In this document: positions 1-6,631 of the stretch, one piece after another
How positions within the stretch are numbered: the first letter of the stretch is position 1
How the letters are laid out: each line of letters begins with the position of its first letter
Assembly: GCA_031282535.1 (NCBI GenBank)
Contig: JAITDM010000235.1
Span: 1 to 10,310 of the forward strand
Length of the DNA stretch: 10,310 nucleotides
From: Oscillospiraceae bacterium
GTDB lineage: Bacteria; Bacillota; Clostridia; Oscillospirales; UBA929
Direction of reading: 5' to 3'
Notes under the pieces: model-generated
Told to the model about the DNA's origin: nothing
Databases searched by the model: none
The model's input: only the letters and a program-made list of their open reading frames with translations
Program-made: the position numbers and the translations under genes

Positions 1-1
1 C

Positions 2-3000
2 GGCAGCTGGACGGGCGTCGAGTCCGTCGAGAACCCGGTGAACCCCGCGGCCGTGGGGCAGTCCGTCGTGGTCTACACCTACGCGGCCCTGAAGGCGGCG
101 CTGCAGAGCGCGAAGTACGCCTACATAGAGTTCGGCGCAAACCTCGCCTACGGCGGCACCAACAACACGGAGGCCCTCATCACCATCGCGCCGAGCCGGG
201 ATTTCCCCGAGCTCACGGTCAACGCCAAAGGGTATACGTTCGGCACCACCCGGACGGGCAACAACGTCATCCGGTTTGCGGGCAGCTCCTCCGGCAGCAA
301 CCTGACGCAGATCACCTACCGGGACTGGAACGTGCCGGACTTCCACAGCAGCTACGGGATCCTGAACCTGTCGAGCACCCGCGCGGTCACGGTCGTCTTT
401 GACGGTCTGACGTTTGCGGGGCCGCAGCTGGCCACCGTCGCCAGCGCCTCGAACATCATTTTCAACGGCGCCCGCCAGCCGGTGGACGTCACGATCACGC
501 GGCCGGGCAACACGGGGGACACCGCGGCAGAACTGATCGACGGGGGCAGCGACCTCATTTTCGAAGGGGACGTGACCCTCGTCCGGGAGGACACGGGTTC
601 GAGCACCTCCGCCCTGTTCGCCGGCTTCGAGACGGTGACCGTGCGCGGCGCGGGCACGCAGGTTTCCGCGCGGGACAACCGTGCGCAGGGTCTGTTCGTC
701 ACCACGACGCCCGTCTTCCGGGTGGAGAGCGGCGCCTCGTTTGCCTACCGGGGCAACCGGCGGTTTACCTCCGCCAACCTGTCCAGCCTGACGGTGGGCC
801 CCGGCGCCACGTTCGACCTGCGGGCGAGCGGCGCCATCGCGAGCACCGCCCTGCTGCGCGTGGGCGGCAATCTCATCATTGAGGACAATGCGAACTTTGT
901 GGTGGTGAGCGAGAACAACACCGCCAGCAACACGCTCCCCGTCGTCAGCACCGGAGGGAACATCTCGATCAGGTACCCCCGGTCGTTCCTCGTGTACCAG
1001 AGCGGTACGAGCACCAACGCCGGCGCGCGCACCTGGAACTTCACGTCCGGCAAGAGCTTCCTCTACATAGGCGCCGGGCTCGCCCGGTGGGACGCCGTAC
1101 AGGGCGCGCTCCCGCCGGCGGACGGGGCCTACGCCCGGCCGGCCGCGTATTGGACCAACTGGGACGCCGCGCCCATCACGATCGCCGGCACCACCGCCTC
1201 GAACGGGAAATTCACCAACCTGAACATCACGGAGTATGACAGGGAGGCCAACACCAGAGAGGATTTCTCATTTGCGGGAAAAATAATTTCCAATATTGAG
1301 AAAGCACCGCTGGGGCGTTATGTCATCCAATATTGGTCGACGGCGACGGCGACCCAGCCGGAGACGCCGATGAACAACATCCTGCCGGACCAGCGCGGCT
1401 ACTGTTGGCCCGACCAGCCGTTCTCCATTCCCCTCCCGTCGGTGGACGGGTACCGCCGCGTGGTCAACCAGCCGACAGAGGGCTTCTACGTGCCGGGCAC
1501 ACAGACCATCAGGGCGTACTACGAGTCGCTGGGCATCATTGTGGACCCGATCGAGCTGGAGAAGACGGCCGTCCGCCTCGGCGACAACGAGTGGGAGGTC
1601 ACGCTGGCCATCAAGAGCGATTCGACGATCTACACGCCGATCCTCGATCTGGACATCATGCTGACGCTCGACAGATCCGACTCCATGACGACCGCGCGGC
1701 GCAACGCGGTGCGGGCGGCCGCCATCAGCATGGTCGACGCGCTCTCTTCCAACGAAAGGCTGCTGGGGCGGGTCCGGATCGGCGTCGTGCAGTTCGCCTC
1801 CAACAACGCCACGTCGTCCAGACTGGTGCTGCCGCTGTCAAATGTCCGCAACGCCGGCGCGGTCGCCGCGGACGGCGTCACGGCCGCGAAGAACGCGATC
1901 ATAGAGGCGTTCTCCGATACCAACGCCTCCACCTATATGAACTTGGGCATCGACCACGCCCACAACGAGCTCTATAATTCGGCGCGGACGAGCGAGTACA
2001 GCCTGAAATACATCGTGCTGCTGACGGACGGGCAGGCGACCAACACCTCCGCCGCGCGCACCTCGGCGAACAACTACAAGGCGCACGCGGACGGCCAGCT
2101 GATCACCATCGGGCTGGAGACCACCACCTCGGCGACCAACCTGCTGAAAGAGATTCAAAACGCCGGTTACTATGCGGCCACAGATTCCAATGTTTCCCAG
2201 GTGTTTGCGGACATCGTGGAGGCGATCATCATCGCCGGCGTCCAGTCCGGCGTCGTGGTGGACCCCGTGGGAGACGGCTTTGTGTTCCTGTCGGCGACGG
2301 GCGCGCCTCTGCCCGCGTCGGGCGCGGTGGACGGTTATGTCGCGGCCTCGCAGGGCACGGTGGTCCTGGAGACGCGCGACGGGAAGCCGACGCTGGTCTG
2401 GGAACTGGCCAGCCATGTGGACGGGGCGGCCACGCTCACGTACCGCGTGCGGCTGGCGAACCCGGAGGCCAGCAAGAACCTCCCCCTGCCCACCAACGGG
2501 CCGACCACGCTGTCCTACGTGGACGTGGACGGCAAGCCCCAGGTGCAGAATTTTGACGTGCCCGTCGTGGTGTACGGCGTGAGCAAACTGACGGTGGCCT
2601 ACGAGGGCGCCATCCCGGCGGCGCAGCGGCCCGCCCCGACGGTGATCGGACCGATCAATTTGTATCAGGCGCCCGTCCCGTCGCCCCAGCGTCTCACCGC
2701 CCCCCCGCAGCAGTTCGCGGGTTTCGCGCTGACTTCCGTCACGCTGACGGGGTCGGAGGTCATCGACGACCGGGTGGTCACGTGGGACCTCTCCGCGGCG
2801 ACGCTGCCGGCCCTCGTCTCCCTGGTGAACGAGCAGGTCGACGGCAGGATCGAGATCGTCCACGGCATCGTACATGAATATTACCTCCCGCTGCCGGTCG
2901 GGGATCTGACCCTCGCCTATCACTACGACCGGCCGGTCGAATATGAGATCGTCTACCACAACGTAAACGGCGTGCCCAATCCGAACCCGGCGTCGTACAC

Positions 3001-3871
3001 GGTCCTCGACACGCCGGCGGCCCTGCAGGGGCTGACGGGCCGCCCCGGCTACACGTTCACGGGCTGGTACGCGGACGCGGGCTACACGGTGAAAGTCACG
3101 GGGATTGAGGCGGGCGGCCTCGAAGACCGCGACTACTGGGCCAAGTGGGGCGACGGCGGGTCCGACACCCCCAACAAGCCGGACGTCTACACCATCACCT
3201 ATCAGAACCTGAACGGCGCGGCGAACCCGAATCCGACGTCCTACACGATCATCGACACGCCGCGTTCGCTAAAACCCCTGGTGCTGGCCGGATATACCTT
3301 CGAGGGCTGGTACGCGGACGGCGCCTACACGACGCCGGCGGCAAAGATCGAGGCGGGCGGCACGGGCCACCGCACCCTCTGGGCCAAATGGAGCGGCGCC
3401 GACGTCTACACGATCACCTATCACAACGCACAGGGCGCGCCAAACCCGAACCCGACGTCCTACACGATCTCCAGCGCGCCGCTGGTCCTGTCGGATCTGA
3501 AGGGCCGGCCCGGATACACGTTCGACGGCTGGTACGCGGACCCGGGGTACACGGTGCGGGTCTCGTCCATCGAGGCGGGCGGCACGGACGACCGCGACTA
3601 CTGGGCCAAGTGGGGCGACGGCGGGCCCGACAACCCCAACAAGCCGGACGTCTACACGATCACCTACCACATGCTGAGCGGGGACCCGGTGAGCCCGACC
3701 TTGAACCCGGGCACCTATACGATCATCGACACGCCGATCCGGCTGAAAGCGCCGGCGCTGAACGGGTACGCGGGCTTCGACTGGTATGACGCCAAAGGCG
3801 TGCGGGTCACGCGGATCGCGGAGGGCACGACGGGCGACCTGGAGTTCTGGGGCGATTTCTCCCTGGCATAA
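2..3871 (+). CDS. Large vWA/InlB-repeat surface adhesin, 5'-truncated by window edge
   Basis: The reading frame is open to the left edge, so the GTG at 38 is probably an internal valine and the true start lies outside the window. Seen in order: a Ser/Thr/Asn/Gly-rich region with short hydrophobic strands (about 60-1060), resembling right-handed beta-helix 'pectate-lyase-like' adhesive domains; a MucBP-like module (about 1318-1545, ending in IRAYYES); a vWA domain (about 1646-2230) with a full MIDAS: DRSDS at 1670-1684, a candidate Thr at 1931 and the Asp of LLTDGQ at 2027; a post-vWA beta module containing the PTNGPTTLSY segment often seen after such vWA domains; a linker domain (about 2581-2940); and four InlB-type repeats to the end. 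The protein ends EFWGDFSLA with no LPXTG, hydrophobic tail or SLH domain, so anchoring must be N-terminal, unknown, or absent. By family it is an extracellular adhesion or matrix-binding protein; the ligand is unknown. hutH follows after 35 bases with no visible terminator. Confidence 0.85.
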   Translation, partial: GSWTGVESVENPVNPAAVGQSVVVYTYAALKAALQSAKYAYIEFGANLAYGGTNNTEALITIAPSRDFPELTVNAKGYTFGTTRTGNNVIRFAGSSSGSNLTQITYRDWNVPDFHSSYGILNLSSTRAVTVVFDGLTFAGPQLATVASASNIIFNGARQPVDVTITRPGNTGDTAAELIDGGSDLIFEGDVTLVREDTGSSTSALFAGFETVTVRGAGTQVSARDNRAQGLFVTTTPVFRVESGASFAYRGNRRFTSANLSSLTVGPGATFDLRASGAIASTALLRVGGNLIIEDNANFVVVSENNTASNTLPVVSTGGNISIRYPRSFLVYQSGTSTNAGARTWNFTSGKSFLYIGAGLARWDAVQGALPPADGAYARPAAYWTNWDAAPITIAGTTASNGKFTNLNITEYDREANTREDFSFAGKIISNIEKAPLGRYVIQYWSTATATQPETPMNNILPDQRGYCWPDQPFSIPLPSVDGYRRVVNQPTEGFYVPGTQTIRAYYESLGIIVDPIELEKTAVRLGDNEWEVTLAIKSDSTIYTPILDLDIMLTLDRSDSMTTARRNAVRAAAISMVDALSSNERLLGRVRIGVVQFASNNATSSRLVLPLSNVRNAGAVAADGVTAAKNAIIEAFSDTNASTYMNLGIDHAHNELYNSARTSEYSLKYIVLLTDGQATNTSAARTSANNYKAHADGQLITIGLETTTSATNLLKEIQNAGYYAATDSNVSQVFADIVEAIIIAGVQSGVVVDPVGDGFVFLSATGAPLPASGAVDGYVAASQGTVVLETRDGKPTLVWELASHVDGAATLTYRVRLANPEASKNLPLPTNGPTTLSYVDVDGKPQVQNFDVPVVVYGVSKLTVAYEGAIPAAQRPAPTVIGPINLYQAPVPSPQRLTAPPQQFAGFALTSVTLTGSEVIDDRVVTWDLSAATLPALVSLVNEQVDGRIEIVHGIVHEYYLPLPVGDLTLAYHYDRPVEYEIVYHNVNGVPNPNPASYTVLDTPAALQGLTGRPGYTFTGWYADAGYTVKVTGIEAGGLEDRDYWAKWGDGGSDTPNKPDVYTITYQNLNGAANPNPTSYTIIDTPRSLKPLVLAGYTFEGWYADGAYTTPAAKIEAGGTGHRTLWAKWSGADVYTITYHNAQGAPNPNPTSYTISSAPLVLSDLKGRPGYTFDGWYADPGYTVRVSSIEAGGTDDRDYWAKWGDGGPDNPNKPDVYTITYHMLSGDPVSPTLNPGTYTIIDTPIRLKAPALNGYAGFDWYDAKGVRVTRIAEGTTGDLEFWGDFSLA
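3125..3160 (+). repeat. 36-bp exact direct repeat, copy 1
   Basis: This stretch at the end of InlB repeat 1 and the start of its linker (encoding DRDYWAKWGDGG) is identical base for base to 3590-3625. The flanking bases differ on each side. The offset between copies is 465 bp, exactly 155 codons, so the frame is kept. Confidence 0.9.
3590..3625 (+). repeat. 36-bp exact direct repeat, copy 2
   Basis: This is the second copy of the 36-bp identity, at the end of InlB repeat 3. Similarity continues less perfectly on both sides (GYTF-x-GWYAD before; PNKPDVYTITY after). This points to duplication of a two-repeat block, or gene conversion, rather than independent repeats. Confidence 0.9.
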
Positions 3872-3891
3872 TTTACCTATCATACGTATTT

Positions 3892-3897
3892 GAGGAG
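3892..3897 (+). promoter_or_regulatory. Ribosome binding site of hutH
   Basis: GAGGAG lies 9 bases before the ATG at 3907 and fixes the hutH start. It sits in a short AT-rich gap (3872-3891) after the adhesin stop. I see no terminator hairpin and no convincing promoter in that gap, so read-through from the adhesin gene is possible. Confidence 0.8.
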
Positions 3898-3906
3898 AAG
3901 AAGAAC

Positions 3907-5442
3907 ATGCTGACAATCACGGAAGGAAATCTGGGGCTGCCAGGGGTGGTGCAGGTGGCCCGGGAGCGGGCGCGGGTGGCGCTGTCCGACAGCGTGCGGG
4001 CGCGGATGGACGCCAGCCGCCGCTGGGTGGACGAGATCCTGGCCTCCGACCGGCCGGTCTACGGCATCAACACGGGCTTCGGCGAGCTCAGCAAAATCTT
4101 CATCTCCCCACAGGAGCGGGAGACCCTCCAGCGCAACCTGATCCTCAGCCACTGCTCCGGCGTGGGGCCGCATCTGCCGGAGGACGTCGTGCGCGCGGCC
4201 ATGCTGCTGCGGGTCAACTCGCTGGCCCGGGGGTACTCGGGCATTCGGACCTCGACGGTCCAGATGTTGGTGGAGCTCCTGAACCGCGACATCTACCCCG
4301 TCGTGCCCGCCAAGGGTTCCGTGGGCGCCAGCGGGGACCTGGCCCCGCTCTCCCACATGGCCGCCGTGCTGCTGGGCGAGGGCTCGGTGGTGCAGGACGG
4401 CCGCATCGTCCCGAGCGGGCCCGCCCTGCGCGCGGCGGGGCTCAGCCCTCTCTCCCTGGCGGGCAAGGAGGGGCTGGCGCTGATCAACGGCACACAGGTC
4501 ATGACGGCCGTCGCCGCGCTGGTCTGCCACGACGCCATCGCGCTCTGCAAGATCGCCGACGTCGCGGCGGCGCTGTCGCTGGAGGCCCTGCGCGGCACGC
4601 GCACGGCCTTCGACCCGCGCATCGCGGCGGTGCGGCCGTACCCCGGCCAGCGCGAGAGCGCGGACAACGTGCTGGCGCTGACGCAAGGCAGCCAGATCAT
4701 CCAGAGCCACATCGACTGCGACAAGGTGCAGGACGCCTACTCCCTGCGCTGTGTGCCGCAGGTACACGGCGCCTCCCGGGACGCGCTGCGGCGGGCGCTC
4801 GAAACCCTGCGGGTGGAGATGAACGCGGTGACGGACAACCCGCTGGTCATGCCGGACACGGGCGAGATCCTCTCGGGCGGCAACTTCCACGGTCAGCCGG
4901 TCGCGCTCGTGATGGACCACCTGAAGGTGGCGCTCTCGGAGCTCGGGAACATCTCGGAACGCCGCATCAACCGGCTGGTCGACCCCAACCTGAGCGCGCT
5001 GCCCTCGTTCCTCACGGCCTACCCCGGCGTCAACTCGGGGTTCATGATCTTACAGTACACCGCGGCCTCGCTGGTGTCGGAAAACAAAGTGCTCGCCCAC
5101 CCGGCGTCGGCGGATTCGATCCCCACCTCGGCCAACCAGGAGGACCACGTCAGCATGGGCACGATCGCCGCCCGGCAGGCGCGGGAGATTTTGGACAACG
5201 TCAAGTATGTCCTCGCGATCGAGCTGATGGCGGCCGCCCAGGGGGTGGATTTCCTCGCCCCGATGGCGCCCGGCGCGGGCACCGCCGCGGCCCACCGCCA
5301 CCTCCGCACCCTCGTCCCCCGGCTGGAGGAGGACCGGATCCTGACGCCGGACATCCTGGCGGTCCGCCGGTCCGTCACCGACGGTTCCCTGCTCGCGGCC
5401 GTCGAGGCCGAGACCGGCGCGCTGCGGTCCGTCGACCCCTGA
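3907..5442 (+). CDS. hutH: Histidine ammonia-lyase (HutH)
   Basis: This cytoplasmic enzyme converts L-histidine to trans-urocanate and ammonia, the first step of histidine degradation. At 511 residues it has the usual length for the family. Seen: the MIO-forming triad Ala141-Ser142-Gly143 inside GSVGASGDLAP; Tyr52 in YGINTGFG; the SH pair (His82) typical of histidine- rather than phenylalanine-specific lyases; the LINGTQ Asn; YSLRCVPQV with Tyr278 and Arg281; TDNPL; GNFHGQP; and SANQEDHVSMG with Glu412. These match, with a 1-2 residue offset, the catalytic residues known from Pseudomonas putida HAL. The start is set by a strong GAGGAG site. No hutU, hutI or glutamate formiminotransferase gene is visible, so the rest of the pathway is elsewhere or absent. 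A probable terminator lies at 5508-5531. Aromatic-lyase alternatives (PAL, TAL) are unlikely because of the SH and QED motifs. Confidence 0.96.
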   Translation: MLTITEGNLGLPGVVQVARERARVALSDSVRARMDASRRWVDEILASDRPVYGINTGFGELSKIFISPQERETLQRNLILSHCSGVGPHLPEDVVRAAMLLRVNSLARGYSGIRTSTVQMLVELLNRDIYPVVPAKGSVGASGDLAPLSHMAAVLLGEGSVVQDGRIVPSGPALRAAGLSPLSLAGKEGLALINGTQVMTAVAALVCHDAIALCKIADVAAALSLEALRGTRTAFDPRIAAVRPYPGQRESADNVLALTQGSQIIQSHIDCDKVQDAYSLRCVPQVHGASRDALRRALETLRVEMNAVTDNPLVMPDTGEILSGGNFHGQPVALVMDHLKVALSELGNISERRINRLVDPNLSALPSFLTAYPGVNSGFMILQYTAASLVSENKVLAHPASADSIPTSANQEDHVSMGTIAARQAREILDNVKYVLAIELMAAAQGVDFLAPMAPGAGTAAAHRHLRTLVPRLEEDRILTPDILAVRRSVTDGSLLAAVEAETGALRSVDP

Positions 5443-5472
5443 CGGGGGTATCCCAAGGCACAACATATCCCT

Positions 5473-5500
5473 GTAGGGGCGTTGCCTGCAACGCCCCTAC
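5473..5500. repeat. Perfect 28-bp palindrome (13-bp arms, 2-base centre)
   Basis: Arms 5473-5485 (GTAGGGGCGTTGC) and 5488-5500 are perfect reverse complements separated by CT. A GTAGGGGC...GCCCCTAC outer sequence with a variable centre resembles small dispersed palindromic elements I associate with intergenic DNA of several bacterial groups, including gut Clostridia; that resemblance is from memory and untested here. It lies 30 bases after hutH and could fold in the transcript, but no U-run follows directly. Confidence 0.75.
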
Positions 5501-5507
5501 CCTCCCT

Positions 5508-5531
5508 ACCCGCGCCGGGCGGGCGGGTTTT
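5508..5531 (+). terminator. Probable Rho-independent terminator of hutH
   Basis: ACCCGC (5508-5513) pairs with GCGGGT (5523-5528) around a 9-base GC-rich loop, and a four-T run ends at 5531. The stem is short but GC-only apart from the closing A-T pair, and the position after hutH and before the next promoter fits. The T-run is short, so efficiency is uncertain. Confidence 0.5.
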
Positions 5532-5605
5532 GCAAGTTCCGTCCGGTGCGGCTGCACGGGTTTGGGCCGCGCCGCCGGCCGGATGAAATTTTTCTCATTT
5601 CTTTC

Positions 5606-5635
5606 TTGACTTATCCTGTCACACTATAGTAGAAT
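5606..5635 (+). promoter_or_regulatory. Sigma-A-type promoter of the amino-acid ABC transporter operon
   Basis: TTGACT (5606-5611) and TAGAAT (5630-5635) are separated by 18 bases, one mismatch each from the TTGACA/TATAAT consensus. They lie in a sharply AT-rich island (about 5585-5640) within GC-rich DNA. Transcription would start near 5642, leaving a leader of about 84 bases before the ATG at 5726. An overlapping TATAGT at 5625 is only 13 bases from the -35 box and is less likely. Confidence 0.7.
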
Positions 5636-5641
5636 AATGGG

Positions 5642-5687
5642 TGCAAAGGGGCGACGCCGTAAACGTTTTTGTCTCTTTGCATTTTTT
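5642..5687 (+). terminator. Leader hairpin with U-run: candidate attenuator
   Basis: TGCAAAG (5642-5648) pairs with CTTTGCA (5675-5681). The stem extends inward to a 13-pair helix with three G-U pairs (5642-5654 with 5669-5681), and six Ts follow at 5682-5687. This is a full intrinsic terminator beginning at the predicted transcription start and lying before the lipoprotein start. It may limit read-through into the ABC operon, or stabilise the 5' end of the mRNA. No T-box, known riboswitch or convincing leader peptide is recognisable in the short leader. Confidence 0.6.
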
Positions 5688-5725
5688 CCGTTTTCCCTAT
5701 TTTTTGAAAGTCTGGAGTGGAAAAG

Positions 5726-6520
5726 ATGAAACGCATTGCCTGTCTGCTGTCTTTTGTCCTCTGCCTGGCCCTGACGGCCGGGTGCGCCCCCACGGAGTCG
5801 AATGCCGATCCGAAGGCCGATCTCCCGGAAGAGCTGATCGTCGGGCTCGACGACACCTTCGCCCCGATGGGGTTCCGCGACGAAGCCGGCAACCTGGTCG
5901 GCTTTGACATCGACCTCGCGACCGCCGTGGGCGAGGAACTGGGCGTCAAGATCACCTTCCAGCCCATCGACTGGGACGCCAAGGAGATGGAGCTCTCCTC
6001 CCGCAACATCGACTGCATCTGGAACGGCATGTCCCGGACCCCGGAGCGCGAAGAGAGCATGACCCTCTCGAAGAACTATCTGAACAACCGCATCGTCATC
6101 ATGACAAACCCCGACGTGCAGATCACCTCGAAGGAGCAGCTCGCGGACTTCAAGGTCGGCACGCAGGCCGAGTCCTCGGCGCTGGAAGTCGTACAGGCCG
6201 ACCCGATCTATGCCTCGATCGAGGCCAACCTGTCCGAGTACCGTACTTATGACGAGTGCATCCTCGACATGCAGGCCGGCCGCATCGACGTGATGATCGT
6301 CGACGAGGTGCTCGGGCAGTACAAAAACAGCAAGCTCGCCACAAAGCTGAACGTCGCCTCCGTCGACTTCGGCGACGACTACTACGTCATCGGCTTCCGC
6401 AAGGAAGACACCGCGCTCTGCGCACAGGTCGAAGAGGCCCTGCGGGCCGTGAAGGCGAGCGGCAAGGGCGCCGAAATCGGCAACGCCTGGTTCGGCGAGG
6501 ACCTGCTGCTGGACATCTGA
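5726..6520 (+). CDS. Polar amino-acid ABC transporter substrate-binding lipoprotein
   Basis: This extracytoplasmic lipoprotein captures an amino acid and delivers it to the permease encoded next. It has 264 residues and belongs to solute-binding protein family 3 (HisJ/GlnH/FliY type). Seen: a lipoprotein signal (MKR, hydrophobic core, LTAGC with Cys20); a mature start rich in D/E/P; then the family core, including DDTFAPMGF, GFDIDLA, PIDWDAKEMEL, the IDCIWNGMSRTPERE segment that carries the expected ligand-carboxylate-binding Arg, SKNYLNNR, and GRIDVMIVDE. A GTG at 5717 in the same frame is possible, but it overlaps the GGAG ribosome site (5714-5717), which sits 8 bases before ATG 5726, so ATG is chosen. 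Substrate cannot be read from sequence: histidine, another basic or polar amino acid, or cystine are all possible. The gene has its own promoter and a leader hairpin, and a strong hairpin follows its stop. Confidence 0.93.
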   Translation: MKRIACLLSFVLCLALTAGCAPTESNADPKADLPEELIVGLDDTFAPMGFRDEAGNLVGFDIDLATAVGEELGVKITFQPIDWDAKEMELSSRNIDCIWNGMSRTPEREESMTLSKNYLNNRIVIMTNPDVQITSKEQLADFKVGTQAESSALEVVQADPIYASIEANLSEYRTYDECILDMQAGRIDVMIVDEVLGQYKNSKLATKLNVASVDFGDDYYVIGFRKEDTALCAQVEEALRAVKASGKGAEIGNAWFGEDLLLDI

Positions 6521-6526
6521 TCCCCC

Positions 6527-6565
6527 GGCCCGGGCGACCCCCTCCCGCGGCGGGGCGCCCGGGCC
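6527..6565 (+). other. Intercistronic GC-rich hairpin after the lipoprotein gene
   Basis: GGCCCGGGCG (6527-6536) and CGCCCGGGCC (6556-6565) are perfect 10-bp arms; inside them CCCC (6538-6541) can pair with GGGG (6552-6555). TTTT follows only after five more bases (6571-6574). By analogy with other importers, a stem here could partly terminate transcription or protect the upstream mRNA, giving more binding protein than permease. Confidence 0.6.
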
Positions 6566-6569
6566 TCCC

Positions 6570-6597
6570 CTTTTGGCCGCGGAGACTTTTGGCCGCG
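6570..6597. repeat. 12-bp direct repeat, 16-bp period
   Basis: CTTTTGGCCGCG occurs at 6570-6581 and again at 6586-6597, separated by GAGA. This looks like a small local duplication in the gap before the permease gene. No function is evident. Confidence 0.7.
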
Positions 6598-6631
6598 TCG
6601 GGCGCCCCGGCGCGGAAAGGCGGTACGGACA

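Larger units (their letters stand above)
2942..3868 (+). repeat. Four tandem InlB B-type (Listeria-Bacteroides) protein repeats
   Basis: The units are 2942-3148, 3188-3391, 3407-3613 and 3653-3868 (69, 68, 69 and 72 residues). The first three follow the pattern Y-x-I-x-Y-x-N, NPNP-x-SYT, GYTF-x-GWYAD, IEAGG, and end in WAKW. The fourth is degenerate: GYAGFDWYD replaces GYTF-x-GWYAD, and FWGDF replaces the WAKW end. Units 1 and 3 are each followed by a near-identical linker (GDGG-x-D-x-PNKPDV), while units 2 and 3 are joined by only SGADV. In this family such repeats form small beta-rich stalk or binding modules on exported proteins. Confidence 0.88.

Noticed and set aside
38..40. GTG at 38 as the real start of the adhesin gene
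   Set aside because: The frame is open upstream to the edge, no ribosome site precedes it, no signal peptide follows, and the protein begins within an evidently ongoing domain.
1838..2959. A 373-codon minus-strand open frame inside the adhesin gene
   Set aside because: It is a shadow of the adhesin frame with no recognisable domain and no ribosome site; the same applies to the minus-strand frames at 3269-3916, 3880-4920, 8427-9557 and 9585-10271.
2942..3868. The regular repeats as a CRISPR array or minisatellite
   Set aside because: The repeats are in-frame protein modules of about 70 residues with diverged codons and conserved WAKW ends, not short identical units with unique spacers.
5641..5907. 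An open frame from GTG 5641 in the importer leader, as a possible aromatic-rich leader peptide
   Set aside because: The start would lie at the very 5' end of the predicted transcript with no ribosome site, and the frame runs on through the lipoprotein gene in another phase instead of ending in the leader.
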